A stretch of 64,000 nucleotides of DNA from Myrica gale (taxonomy: Eukaryota; Streptophyta; Magnoliopsida; Fagales; Myricaceae). This document shows positions 24,960-37,890 of the stretch, in pieces. The position numbers and the translations under genes were made by a program. Position 1 is the first letter of the stretch. Every line of letters begins with the position of its first letter. The notes under the pieces were generated by a model. It was not told the origin of the DNA. It ran no database searches and saw nothing but the letters and a program-made list of their open reading frames with translations. The stretch spans positions 25,552,874 to 25,616,873 of the forward strand of contig OZ005607.1 of the NCBI GenBank assembly GCA_963930655.1. Reading direction: 5' to 3'.

Positions 24960-25560
24960 AAGAAAAAATTCCATGTCAAATTTAAATTCAAATTGAGTTA
25001 CAATTTTTATCAAAATAAGTTTGCGTTTAAGTTTTCAAAAGGATAAGCATGATCTTCTCAAATTTTGATGAGATTGCATTTGGATAAGGATAAGTATTTG
25101 CAATATGATTAGATTGCATTTGATAAGGATAATGAGATCAATATAATCATTTTGAGTCTTAATGATACTTTATCTCTTGAAGATCTTTAAATACTACTGA
25201 TACTCGAGATCTAGAATGTAGAGATATTTTCCTATCTATTTGTTGCTTGAGAGAAAAATACCTTCAGATTGCTAAAGGAGTTTGACTGCAGGAGTTCCGA
25301 TGTTAATGAACGAGATTATTTGCAAAGAGTACTAAGAAGAACTTTAGAGAGCTATAGGTTAACTGCATGGAGCGAGTCTAGGTTGAAGTACTTTGATAGT
25401 TACATCGGGCTAGTTAGAGTCAAGTAACAAGATTGCTCGTATCTGAATAACCGTTTGTAAGATTTAACTTCTTAGTTGATTTCGGGTTGCGTAGATTGGC
25501 CGTAGAGGTGCTTCAATATATAGTTTTTCACTTCGTCAACAAAATCACATCCCTTTGTTA
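24960..25560 (+). other. Possible copia-type LTR fragment
   Basis: Leader-like sequence ends in CTTCAATATATAGTTTTTCACTTCGTCAACAAA-type texture resembling long copia LTR ends. It has no partner copy here. Low confidence; it could be other repeat DNA. Confidence 0.25.
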
Positions 25561-25889
25561 CTGATTAGATTTATTTAATTTTCTGCTGTTTATTTTATTA
25601 ATTAAATTAGTATTTGTTTGGATCTATCTAGACTTATAGATTTTGAACTCATAGAGTTTTAATGGGATGTAATTAACATCTTATTCACCAATCTAAATGT
25701 TGTTTGGACATCTAAACTGAGTTTTTTCAAAGACAATAATTGATCGACATGCATGACATTGATGAGTAAAACAATTTCTGATAATTTTTTGTATAAAAAA
25801 ATTTCTCGTCGTTCTTTTTATCTTTTGATGGAGTACTAGTCTTGGAGACATGATATATACAAGTCTTGTCAAACTGATCAAGGAATTTC

Positions 25890-26450
25890 AAGCTTTTCAC
25901 TGAGCATTTATAATCAGTGAAGTAATTGGAATAATTATTAAATAATAAATTTTAAATAATAAATTTTTTCTCTAGATTAAATTTTTTGGATGAATGATAG
26001 ATTTATATGGTATCATAGTAAAGGTCCTGAGTTTGAGATATGACTTTACACTCTACCCAATTATAATTAAATATTACACGTGTTAAACCTTTCAATTAAA
26101 AGAGAGTTCGACCGACAAATAAAAAGTACTTGAGAATGAACTGCCTCCACTAAAAATGCTGAAATATCAGAGCATTACGTTGTATCATGATCAGAAATGC
26201 GTGCTGACGAAGATATCTTTCTCAACGCGGGTCACAAATTTTTTTTTCCAAGCACACGTGGCTCACAATTAGTAGTACTGTTTATGGAAATGGACTAAGA
26301 AGGCGGGTAGCCCTCACATGTGATGCAACCTCATAAGGCGGGTAGCCCTCACATGTAAGACAAATTATTTCAGGAAAACTGCAAAAAGCTACGTACCTAC
26401 AAAATTTGTCTGAAAATGGGGTGGGTGAAATTCGAGCTCTACGTATACAC
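25890..26450 (+). repeat. Lipoxygenase upstream block, copy A
   Basis: The block matches parts of 43735-45770: about 25890-25930 with 43738-43781, and 26110-26450 with 45468-45760. In this copy a worn LTR-like fragment (about 25935-26105) sits where the other copy has the Mutator-like element. It lies upstream of the 907-aa gene as the partner lies upstream of the exon 1 relic, so the two genes share one duplication unit. Confidence 0.8.
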
Positions 26451-26560
26451 TTCCACAGATTTTTATTTTTATTTTTTTTATTTTTATCGTCCTTCGAGGC
26501 TATTTGAGATATTTCTGATGTTTGTGGTTGTGGTCGATAGTCTATCAAAGTTGTACTTCT

Positions 26561-28553
26561 TGATGGGCCATAAAATATTTGGCATGACCAAATCACTTAG
26601 GCTTGAGTTTATTAGTCTGTTTACCAGTCTCGACTATCCGACCTTGTATAAGAGTCCGACATCCGATCTCACATAGAAGCTTAGTCACACGAAGACTCCT
26701 TATGGCAACTCGAATGGTCGGCGACACTCTCTTAATACAACTTTACAACCTGACTCCTCCAGAAGGTCCTCTCCTAATGAAACTCTACTACCTTAAGAGG
26801 TAGTCTCCTAATAGGACTACGACGTCGGTGCATGTATAAAAACCTAGGTATTCTCCTCATTTGGGAGGCTCAATTATTTATGATAATACTCAACATCTTC
26901 TTGAGATCTAACTTAGCCGTCGGTGTCTCCGGACCCGAAGCCACCCCCTCAGTGATTCTTGCACGTTCACATGGCTTTCGAGCATTGTGGTGATTCTTGA
27001 CATCATCAGTTGGTGTCGTCTATAAGAATTATCAAAAAAACCACATTCAAACACTTCTACGTTCACCACGACGATTTTTAATCATCTCCTTGCATCCCTT
27101 GTCACTATCGTTATCCGGGAACATATGAGTAGAGAATTCAGATAATCCTTTTGACGATCTTCTCAGGGAAGATATTCTTTGTTTTTGGTTTCGATACATC
27201 GCAAGTAGAGGATTCCTATCACATTTATGACTAATGTGAATTTTCTTCTGATATATCGTGGATCGCTTGCAGAGAATATTTTATACGCTAAATATTTGTG
27301 TTTCTTGCATATGTTCTTAATCTTTCACAGGGGAGATTTCTTGGTTAAAAAATATGACCAATGATCTATTCCACCATCGTATTGTGCCTTTTTATTGGTT
27401 TTGACCTTCTTGCAATTCTTTTAGGCTTTGGTTTATTTTCTTCCGAACTAATTAAAGAGCTGCCTCTGTCTCTTATATTCTTTTGAATTTAAATGTTTAT
27501 TTGAAGTTTTGTAACTTCATTCTAGGCTAAAAGTTTCTTTTTCTGAAAGTTTAGTTAAAGGGAAACTCCATACCAATTGGGTAGGCTCTTACAGAGTGGT
27601 GAAGATCAACCGGCCAGGGACATACCACCTCGAGGACTCTCACGGGAAGTGCCTTCCCCATCCATGGAATGCCGCTCACTTATGGAAATATTTATAGTAG
27701 TTTGTTTAATGATTTCTACTTTTTTTTATTATTTGAGACATTTTAATTCTCTTGTTTCCAATTTTTGGTGAATACAAGAGTAATTTTGCTCCAAGCAGGT
27801 TCACATATGCAAGTTTCCACCCCCAAGTACCCTGCGTCGACTCGTACTCGAACACTGGTCAACTCGATCGCAAATCCCCTTTTATATTTTCTTAGGCTAG
27901 ATTGTTCTTCTAATACTAAAATCTTATTGAGATTTAGCTGAGGCATCTGAGTCTGCGGAATCAAGGCCACCCTCTCTTCTTCTTCCTTTCAGGTCTGGTC
28001 GAGCTCCACTGAAAACCCTGCTCTGGTTGAGATCTCAGCAGCGGTCGAACTTCTCCACAGTACCCGGCTTGGCTAGATCTCAACAGGATAACTGACTCGA
28101 TTGAGGCTCGATCTTCGGGCCGACTTGCATCGTTTTCGAGGTTGAAAAGAATGAGACTACTGATGGGCCATGAAATACTCGGTCCGACCAGACCACTTAG
28201 GCTTGGATCCATTAGTCTGTTGGCCAGTCTCGACTATCTGACCTCGCATAGGAGTCTAACATCCGATCTCATATAGAAGTCTAGCCACCCGAGGACTCCT
28301 CATAGCAACTCGAATTGTCGGCGACTCTCTCCTAATACAACTCTACAACCTAACTCCTCCAGAAGTCACTCTCCTAATGAAAACTCTAGTACCTTAAGAG
28401 GTAGTCTTCTAATAGGACTACGACGCTGGTGCAGGTATAAAAATCTAGGTATTCTCCTCATATGAGAGGCTCAATTATGTTATGATAATAGTCAAAATCT
28501 TCTTGAGATCTAACTTGGCCGTCGGAGTCTTTGGACCCGAGGCCACCCCCCTC
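26561..28553 (+). mobile_element. Broken Ty3/gypsy LTR retrotransposon upstream of the 907-aa lipoxygenase
   Basis: Two direct repeats begin TGATGGGCCA at 26561 and 28161 and stay alignable for about 395 bp. They are the 5' LTR (to about 27005) and a 3'-shortened second LTR. Just inside the 5' LTR is TTGGTGTCGTCTATAAGAA, like the primer-site region of gypsy elements. At about 27545-27700 a remnant resembles the C-terminal tail of gypsy integrase. The internal region is only about 1.15 kb, so most of gag-pol is gone. The LTRs differ at roughly one position in seven by eye, implying an insertion several million years old. It is a fossil. Confidence 0.75.
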
Positions 28554-28554
28554 G

Positions 28555-29071
28555 CACTTTACCTCAATTTCAATTAAATATTGCATGTGAGCCTCCCAAT
28601 TAAGGGAGAGTCCGGCCCATACGTGAGGGGGAGTGTTAGAGATATTATCCAAATAATAAAATTATTATTTTCCTACCAGCTTAAACTTTTGGGATGTGTG
28701 ATAGATTCACAAAGATCACCATAAAATGGTAGCTCCATTAATTTGCATTGTACTTCTGAAGTATAATTTGAAGTCAAGATCGGATCTCTTTAATTAATTA
28801 CTTTCAAATTATTGTTTAGAAAAATATAAACAAGAAATTTAACAGCCATAGAGTTTTCACAACACCCGCCGAATGTAAACTTTAACACAATTCCATGGTG
28901 GGGTCGGTGCGCAGAATTCACCGAGTCATCCAAGGTTACAGTCGACTTGTAGTACTGTAGCAAAGGCACGTTTTGCATGTTAACTCAAACTTTAGTACCA
29001 ATAATTCTGCACGTATAGTCACATATGCAGGAAAACTATCAAACAATTAATAATATTAATGGGGACCAAAC
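28555..29071 (+). promoter_or_regulatory. Upstream region of the 907-aa lipoxygenase
   Basis: From about 28885 to the ATG the sequence is shared with 47125-47482, the promoter of the exon 1 relic. The 28555-28720 part resembles the LTR-like fragment at 26030-26120. Which elements control expression cannot be read from sequence alone. Confidence 0.5.
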
Positions 29072-29078
29072 TATATAA
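29072..29078 (+). promoter_or_regulatory. TATA box of the 907-aa lipoxygenase gene
   Basis: TATATAA (context CCAAACTATATAAGAGG) lies 170 bp before the ATG at 29248. In the related relic at 47303 the same site reads TATGTAA. Confidence 0.6.
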
Positions 29079-29247
29079 GAGGACATGAATATCGTTGTCT
29101 CTCTCTTGCTCTCTGATTCTATATATACAGCAACGATTGGGCACCACATATGTCGACCCTCAAAATATCCGAAAGCTTAGAAAATCTGAGACTCATCCCT
29201 TCGTTATAATTCTGGTATTGTCTTCTACCCCAATTAGCCCCACCATT

Positions 29248-32200
29248 ATGTTGAAGCCTCATGTTTCCCACTCAAACACAGCCGAAACCCTCTTCCATTT
29301 ACAGAAGCCATTCAGCTATGGAATTAATGGCAGTGCCTCGCTTCCATTCTGTTCAAAGTCTGTATTCCGGCAAAGCCACAAAAGCCTTCATACTGGCTTC
29401 CTTCTTAGCAACATAAAAGCTGTTGCCAGTACTAGTACTAGTACGGCCAAGGCTCCGGAGAAGTCCATTGGTGTTAAAGCCATTGTTTTCGTGAAACCCA
29501 CGGTCCGTGGATTTTTGTCAAACCTTGGGTTAGAACGAGGGCTGGATGATATACAAGATTTGCTTGGTAAAACACTCCTCCTGGAGTTAGTTAGTGCCGA
29601 GCTTGACGCCAGTAAGTGTTCTTAATTTCAAACTAAACAATCAAGCTTGACGTACGTACCTAATAATGGAATTGTTACTAGAAAACACAATAATTGTGCT
29701 TTTCCCCTAGCTAGTGAACGAGTTGAAAGTTCATTAATGTATACTTTTGTGGCCTGGCTTTTTATTTGCTACGTGCTTTTAATTAATTACTTGCTGTTCT
29801 AAGAGTCTACGTACTTTTCTTTTTCTTCGCTAAAACAAAAAAGTTTTAGCAAAGAAAAAGAAAAGTAAACTTTTAGAAGGGTGTGGCTACTTAATTAAAA
29901 CTTGAGACAAGTTACGAGAGGGAATTTAGTCTGGTGTGGCTACTTAATTTCCTTTGTGAAAAGCTGATTACACGAAATTAGATCAGAAGTTTTCTTTTGA
30001 AAGTTCCAATCTGAGAAGTTTAGGGGGTTTAATTACGTGCTTAATTAATAGGAGGGCCCCAGAGTTTTTTCTTCTTTTATTTTTTAAGGTTTAGAGGGAC
30101 GTGGGGGTGTGTGAACAACTGAGTACGTAGAAAAGTATACTTTTTCACTGCATGTTCTTCTTTGAGAACATTTGCAGCATGCAATCATCAAATTAACGAA
30201 AGCTTACTTTCGAAACATTTCTTATTCTTTTTTTTTTTCATGTTCTTCTACTTCTTCTCCTTTCTTTTCATACCCCATGTAAATCTAGCTTTATACCACC
30301 TAGCTAATGCAATAAAAGCTCCAAACATATTTCTTTTTTTTTTCCAGAAATTAGTAAGAAACAAAGCTTACAGATAAAAATTACCCTTCATAAAGTATAA
30401 AAAGATATATATAAATGCTCATATATAGACTTCTGTTGGAAATTAGTGTGAATTTGGTTAATTTTCACATGGCTGTATATAGATAAAAATGAAGTTAATT
30501 TTTTTTCCCTGTCACTTGATAAAACTTAATTAGGTATGAAAATTTTAGAAAAATAAGCTAATTCATATCCATCAGGTAAAAATTGATAGAGATTATAAAT
30601 TCTTTCGGTTTACACCCTTCAAGTATATGGAGGTCCCCATATATAATTTCCATCCCAAATTATTATTTTTATCAAATTACATCAAGGGCTACTGATTTTA
30701 GATGCTTTGTACCTTTCGTTAATATGAGCTATATATGAAATCGTCATTTCGAGTGCAAAATGTTTGATATTAGTAATTGGAGGGTACAATGTGATAAACA
30801 TGATAGCGTGTTGAGACGTTGAAGGGTGCACAACATATTTATCCCAAAACAATATTGTTTCTATTTTATCTCACAAAGAAATAGAGAGAGAGAGAGAAAG
30901 GCCGGAGAGCATGTACGTGTGATAGTGACAAGTAACATGAAGACATAAGACTGAGAGAGCATCTAGCATGTCCTTAACTTCAAATAATGGTCCCAATTAC
31001 AAGCCAAAGCGGACGAAATGCAAGTTGTCAAGGACCATATATATATGGTCCCGTCTCCTGATCATGACTAGACAAAAGCAGAAGTGTTTAAAGCACCAAT
31101 CTCGAGCCTATAGCACTACCGTTATAGGACTACATGTTCAAGATGCTTTAACCTAGAAGTAGTATTCAACAATGTTTTTCTTGTAGGATATTACGTCTGC
31201 AATTGTTTATATCTATACATGAATTAAGATCACAAATCATATTGCATACATACACCAAAAATTATACTCGCTTGTACGGAAGTGTCTGTTTGCACATATA
31301 AGTTTGATTCTGCATTACGTTAGCAAAACAATATTTGTAGTGAATGACGTTGGATTATCATGTTTGTGAACATCCTATGCAAGAGACGGGATTAGAGAAG
31401 GACACAATTCAAGCATTTGCTCATAAGGCGGGCCGCCGGGGGGATGAGGGTGTGATATATGAGACCGATTTTGAAGTTCCAATTGGTTTTGGGGAGGTTG
31501 GAGCTGTGTTGGTTGAAAACGAGCACCACAGGGAGATGTTCCTTCAGGATATAGTCCTCGATGGGTTCCCTGACGGCCCCGTAAATGTAACATGTCGCTC
31601 ATGGGTTCACTCGAAATTCGACAATCCTGAAAAGAGGGCATTTTTCACTACCAAGGTGAGTAGTTCAGTACCATAGCAAATATGATATAATGGTGTTAAC
31701 CAAACAATTGGGGCCTTACATGCTCATCTTATTGCCAAAGAAGACCGACAAAACGAACACAGTTTTCAGAATCAAATAGGTTGTGTTTCAACTTGGGTGT
31801 GCATTAGTATCATCCTCGTCATGCTAATTAGTCTCATCCATCATGTTTTTTCTTTCTTAAGATAGAACAATATTAGAACTCTTTTTTTTTCTTGCTAAAC
31901 GAACAATATTAGAACTCACCCACGCATCTTGTGGCATCTAATACGTAGTACAATTTTTAATGCGAGATCACGTGTTTGAATGGGTCAGTCGTACTTGCCA
32001 TCACAAACACCAAGAGGGTTGAGGAGGCTAAGAGAAGAAGACCTAAAGAATTTGCGAGGTAATGGTCAAGGAGAGCGCAAGAGCTTCGAGAGGATCTATG
32101 ATTATGATGTCTACAATGATCTTGGAGATCCTGATCATAACCTAAAACTTCAAAGACCAGTACTTGGTGGTGAGGAGCACCCTTATCCTAGACGTTGCAG

Positions 32201-35200
32201 GACGGGGCGCCCGCGTTGTGTGACAGGTGATCGCCATGAGCTTTTAATTTTAATTAACCTCCCTATTTTAAGAAGGCAACATGCTTGACCAATGTAATCA
32301 TGAGCTCAGAAGCCATATACCGTACGCAAGCTCATGACAATACTTGACATGCATAATATAGTCTGTTTCTATTGAAATCACCACTTTTCTCAAATATGCA
32401 TAGATAATATCATTTCTGTTGCATTTTCTTTACTGATTTCTGAAAATTTATTTGTGATGGAAAAGATTCCTTGATAAATTTGTATTTTTCGAATGAGCAT
32501 ACTGCATGTGTCACCGTGACATGGAAAGAAACCAAGTGATAACCAAGTGTATGGTTCAGGACAGCACAGGCTGCGGAGAGTTATGGAAAATGTACATTAT
32601 AAAAGGACAATATTGGACGGTTCTAATCAGAAAGTTCTGAGCATACATGATGTTTTTGTCTCTGTATTGAGAGGTCGTTCCCCTCCACGTGGGACCTTAA
32701 TTGAGGTTTGGGGGCTGGGGCCCTTCACCTCCGTGTGGTTTATGAAATCAAAGATCCTTGTAGAAGGGTTCGTACTTGTTGGAGGAAGTATAATATAAGA
32801 AAAAAAATCTACGTCTCTGACAACTTATACTTTTCAAATAAGTGAGAATTTAACTTTTCTAAACAGGTACGTTAAATTATGTACGAAGGCAAAAAGCTGC
32901 TCATGCCTTGATTATCTAAGTTCAATTCATTCTGATCATTGAACAGCCACAATTAATGAACGCAGATCCACTGTCAGAGACAAGGTGCAGCAGGTTTTAT
33001 GTTCCTCGGGATGAATGCTTCTCCGAGATAAAGGCGCTAACTTTTTCAGCGAAGACCGTATACTCCGTGTTGCGAGTACTGGTACCATCGCTAGGGACAG
33101 TGATGAGGGATGGGCATGTTGGATTCCCTTACTTCACGGCCATAGATGCGCTTTTCACTGAAGGGGTTCACTTGCCGTCTGAAGAGGGCCAAAAGGGGTT
33201 CCTCAGAGCCATCATGCCTAGGCTTGTGAAAGCCATCGGTGAAACCGGAGGAGATGTGCTCCGCTTTGAGACCCCAGAAACTATGAGCAGTACCAAAACC
33301 AACCACACAAACACTATTGTGGCTATGTCTCTCTCTTTCTCTCACCTCTGCGTAATGTAATCTACGGTTTTTGGATTTGCAGGGGACAAGTTTTTTTGGT
33401 TTAGGGACGAGGAATTTGCTCGACAGACTCTTGCTGGTCTCAACCCATATAGCATACAGTTGGTCACGGTATGACTTGAACCACTAGCTAGCAAAACATG
33501 AAGTACTTCAGCGCATGAGGGAGAACGGAACTACAAAACAAAAAAACACAAAAAACAAAAATAACCGTAACATAAAAGCATTCATTTTGCTCCATAAATG
33601 ACTTAAACTTGAAAAAAAATTTGCAGGAATGGCCATTGAAGAGTAAACTTGACCCAGAAATCTACGGTCCACAAGAATCAGCTATCACGAGGGAAATGAT
33701 TGAGGACGAGATTGGAGGTGTAATGACTCTTGACAAGGTTAGCAAAACCTATATTCTCAATGCAGAACTGGCCATCACCCAATTGACTCGATCACAAATG
33801 AATTTGTGTTATTAATTTGAATGTGTGCAGGCAATAAAAGAAAATAAATTGTTTATACTAGATTACCATGATCTATTATTACCATTCGTTAGCAAAGTAA
33901 GACAGCTTGAAGGCACTACACTCTACGGTTCACGTACACTATTTTTCTTAACCAAAGACGGCACATTGAGGCCACTAGCTATTGAGCTCACTCGGCCACC
34001 TATGGACGGAAAGCCACAGTGGAAGCAAGTTTTTACACCTTCTTGGCATTCAACTCATGTCTGGCTCTGGAGGCTTGCCAAAACTCATGTCCTTGCCCAT
34101 GACTCCGGTTTTCATCAACTCGTTAGTCACTGGTATGTTCTGATCAGTTTAACTTGGTTGATTTGTTCTTGAGATATGGCTACGGGGAAGTACTTGCATC
34201 AGGACGTACTGATCCCACGAGTAAAGTCGGGTCATTATAAAGGAAAAATATATATTTTTCCCTCTTTTTGAGACCGACATAATATTTTGTTATAAAATTT
34301 ATGCTAAAGCAGGTAAATCAAACTTATATATATGTTATGGTGTGCTTTAATTTAGACGTCTATTTTAATTTTAAGCATTCATGTCGAGAAAAATCGTTTG
34401 TCCTATTTTACAGGCTAAGAACTCACTGCGTGACAGAACCTTATGTAATTGCAACAAATAGGCAACTTAGTGTGATGCACCCAATCTACCGACTGTTGCA
34501 CCCTCATTTCCGTTATACAATAGAGATCAATGCTCTTGCTCGGGAAGCTCTTATCAATGCAGATGGCACAATTGAGTCCGCTTTCACACCTGGCAAGTAT
34601 TCTATGGAGCTTTGCTCCGTTGCCTACGATCTCCTGTGGCGGTTCGACCACCAGGCACTGCCTGCAGATCTAATTTGCAGGTAATTAATTTTCTAGCAAT
34701 TTGTTTCCCTGATCAGTCTGCAGGTTCTAGGTAATCAAATAGGACTATGGCTAGATGAGTTAACCAATGTTGAATTCTCCCCGCTCAGGTGGAAAATATA
34801 TGATAAATTTTTTTCTAAGTTCACCTCCTGGCCGTTCTGTTATCTTTAGGGGTATGGCTGTTGAGGATCCAACTGCTCCCTATGGCCTAAAGTTGACAAT
34901 TGAAGATTACCCTTTTGCCAATGATGGTCTGATTCTCTGGGATTCCATCAAACAATGGGTAACTGACTACGTCAACCACTACTACCCAAACCCTAGCCTT
35001 GTAGAGGCTGATCGAGAGCTCCAAGCATGGTGGACAGAAATTCGAACTGTAGGGCACGCTGACAAGAAGGACGAACCATGGTGGCCTGCCCTCAAGACCT
35101 CAAGAGACCTAATCGACATCCTCACAACAATCACATGGGTGACTTCAGGGCACCATGCAGCTGCGAACTTCGGACAATATGCTTACGGGGGTTACTTTCC

Positions 35201-35609
35201 AAACCGGCCTACAATTGCTAGAACCAACATGCCGACGGAAGACCCTACTGTAGAAGAATGGGAAAGGTTTATGAAAAAACCTGAGCATGCACTGCTGCAA
35301 TGCTTCCCTTCACAGCTTCAAGCTACAAGAGTGATGGCTGTTTTGGACATATTATCCAATCATTCACCGGACGAGGAGTATCTGGGGGAGGAGATGGAGC
35401 CATCATGGGCCAAAGATCCGGTCATCAAGGCAGCTTTTGAACGGTTTCAGGGGAGATTGAAGGAGCTTGAGGGGATAATTGACGAAAGGAATTCCAACAC
35501 TAATTTGGGAAATAGAGTAGGAGCTGGGGTTGTCCCGTACGAGCTTTTGAAGCCATTTTCGCAGCCTGGGGTGACTGGAAAGGGAGTTCCATATAGCATC
35601 TCCATTTGA
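29248..35609 (+). CDS. LOX2: Type-2 13-lipoxygenase, plastid (907 aa, 9 exons)
   Basis: Exons: 29248-29611, 31384-31655, 31989-32226, 32966-33289, 33383-33468, 33627-33737, 33831-34132, 34414-34680, 34850-35609. Their sum is 2,724 bp, all junctions are GT-AG and in frame, and intron positions match the 901-aa gene exactly. A Ser/Thr-rich plastid transit peptide ([14 protein letters not shown]...) precedes a PLAT domain (about 90-235) and the catalytic domain. Iron ligands: His565, His570 (HQLVSHWLRTHC), His757, Asn761 ([10 protein letters not shown]) and Ile907. It should make 13-hydroperoxides of C18 fatty acids in the plastid. The two proteins are clearly paralogous but differ at many positions, for example HHAAANFG here against HHAAVNFG. 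An upstream frame from 29095 lacks an ATG; 29248 matches the start of the paralogue. Confidence 0.96.
29813..29866. repeat. 24-bp hairpin in lipoxygenase intron 1
   Basis: Arms 29813-29836 and 29843-29866 are reverse complements with one mismatch, separated by six A. Weaker pairing continues outward. The matching part of the relic at about 47900 lacks it. Confidence 0.85.
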
Positions 35610-36063
35610 CTTTAAACTGTATGTGTTGTGCGTGGTTTCAAACTCAGTTTCGGTCACTTGTTCCAAAGTTTAGTCCTTAGCTATATGTACTGTTTAGTTA
35701 TAGATATGCAGGTGGTTTGGGTATAGCCTATAATTAAGGCTCTAATAAAAATTAATATTGACCATTAATTTGCTAAACAAAAATATGCTTTTGGTGCTAT
35801 ATATATGTGCTGGTTCAAAATGTTTGAAAGTTAAACTTGATTTGGGTCCAATATATGCTCCAAATTTAGTCTTAACCCATTCTAGGATGAAGCTCTTCTA
35901 GAGAGTTCCACAAATCTCTAGAGGAAATGAAGATAAATCATTTTTTTAGAAAGTTATATAGAGCTGTTGATATAGAAGAGCAAGCACATCTCTAGAGAAA
36001 TCTATAAAACTCTAGAGTATGGAAGATCAATCACTCTCTATAAAATTTTATGAAAATATCTTA
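35610..36063. other. 3' flank of the 907-aa lipoxygenase
   Basis: Probable 3' UTR followed by AT-rich DNA with several TCTAGAG-type short repeats (35890-36060). No gene. Confidence 0.45.
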
Positions 36064-36252
36064 GAGCGTGTTCGGTTAGTTAGTTTTTTGAGAATTTTTT
36101 GTGTTTTGAAAATTTTTAGGTGATGTTAATTTTATTGGTATGCGTGTTTTAATTATTTTTATGTAGTGTTAAAAATAATGTTTGGTTGTAGAATTTTTTG
36201 TATTTTGAGAATTCAAAAAAATCCTGAGAATTTTGTTTAAACGAACATGCTC
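36064..36252. mobile_element. Tourist-like MITE with TTA target duplication
   Basis: The 189-bp element begins GAGCGTGTTCGGTTAG and ends CGAACATGCTC, inverted termini with one mismatch over 11 bp. TTA flanks it at 36061-36063 and 36253-36255. It fits a PIF/Harbinger-type MITE. Confidence 0.65.
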
Positions 36253-36515
36253 TTAGAGTGAAGAAGAAGTGTATTTTCTAGAAACTGCTACAAAATACCT
36301 AGAAAATATAATAAATGTCTAGAGTCTTTTTAAAAAGTACTATATAAATATCTATATGTTTTAAATAAAATGTGTGACTATGATTGAATTTATAAGCATA
36401 TATAAAAGGGTAGAACCCAGTACAAATCAATAGAAGCCAAAAACCCAAGTTTGAAAAAAAGTGTCTTCTTCGATAAGCCTATATAAACGCTTTGTGAAAT
36501 TTGTAAGCTTATATA

Positions 36516-36925
36516 TAAAACGCTTTGTGTTTTTCTTGCGTTTGGTTTGTGTGTTTGTTTTCTCTCACAAAAAAAAAATATTTATAAGAACGTGCTTACA
36601 CGTACATTGTGTCAGTGACCGACGGTGAAATGGAGAATAGTAAAATAGTAATTAATAATTCAGTCATCGGGACCGCTGCTTTCTGGATCCCACTTGGTCC
36701 CAATCTCGTCCAAATAGCAGGCTTTTGGCATGCATGTACACATGTGAAAAAAGAAATTTATCACACGTACGTTTTTTTTGTCTCTGCTTTCATAGTTTTT
36801 AATTTTTAAGGGGCACAAGTGGATAATTATTTTCTTTCTTTTCTTCCACCTCTTCTCTCCATTAGGATATTAATTAGCTAGGTGGGACTGATCAAGAGCA
36901 AAGGGTGCAAGTTTATCCACAATGG
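36516..36925 (+). repeat. Duplicated lipoxygenase 3'-flank block, copy 2
   Basis: Partner of 12503-12984. The match ends at CCACAATGG, exactly where the CACTA terminus begins, so the transposon junction is well defined on this side. Confidence 0.85.
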
Positions 36926-37559
36926 CACTACAACAAATCACACTTTAGGCCACAACAAAATTTGTCACCCAAAGTGCACAATTCTTCATTATGATTTTGG
37001 GTGACAAAATCGGTTTGTCGCCTATAGCCCGTTAACTAGGGTTTTAGAGACGACTTTGGTGTTCTATCGCTCGTTACCGTCCGGACGAGTTAGAATACCG
37101 TCTGAATGGTTTTGAGCCATAATGACGAAATTGAAAACCGTCATGCCCAGTACAGTCCATCTGTTTGCATGAGCTGTGTGAATGTACACTCTATACGTTC
37201 GGACAGTTGATACGAATGGTTCTTCTAATGTGACGAAATGAATTTTTTCATCTACAAATCGTGCACACAATTTCATAACTGCGTAGAACAATATTGAGAG
37301 TACATTCGGATTCTTTCATAAATCCGTCCGCACCATTGTTTTATTTATGACGAAAAGTTATTTGTCATCCGCAAACTCCGTTCGAACCATTACGTATAAA
37401 CGTTCGGACGCTTGTTACATTGAAAAAGTTCAGACGTGTTAGTGTATTGTGAGCACGGTTTCATATTTAAAGACCGTGTTGACGTGAGAATAACCGTTGG
37501 AATGAGCTAATTTAAAGTTAATTGTGCAGATAGATAGTTATGCGTGCAAACCTTATCAA

Positions 37560-37890
37560 TGAAAAAGAATCGTGCGAACGACATTTTTACCGTTCGAACG
37601 GTTTTCTATATATTTGAATTAATGTAATTAAAATTTTAAAAATAATGTAAATAGAAAGATATTCACTGCTCATAATATAATAAAATATCTACTAATATGC
37701 AATCATTATTAAAAGTAAATAAAATACATAATCGATAAATACTGATAAAGTAGTAAAAATACATAAATCTACCCAAATTTTCGTTTGGGTGTCGAATGAG
37801 ATTGCATCTGTTTGATATGCTCCATCAGCTGCTCATGCATATGCTCCGCCATTAGTTTATCAAAGGATGTTCGGACGCATAAGTGTATTA
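37560..37890 (-). repeat. Inverted copy of the CACTA coding tail and 3' flank
   Basis: The reverse complement of this stretch follows 43365-43585 closely, including GACACCCAAACGAAAATTTG (about 43419) and the AT-rich flank after it. It puts a second 3' end, facing left, in the complex. Confidence 0.8.

Noticed and set aside
29095-29247. N-terminal extension of the 907-aa lipoxygenase
   Set aside because: The extension has no ATG. The paralogue and the relic both start at the MLKP methionine, equivalent to 29248.
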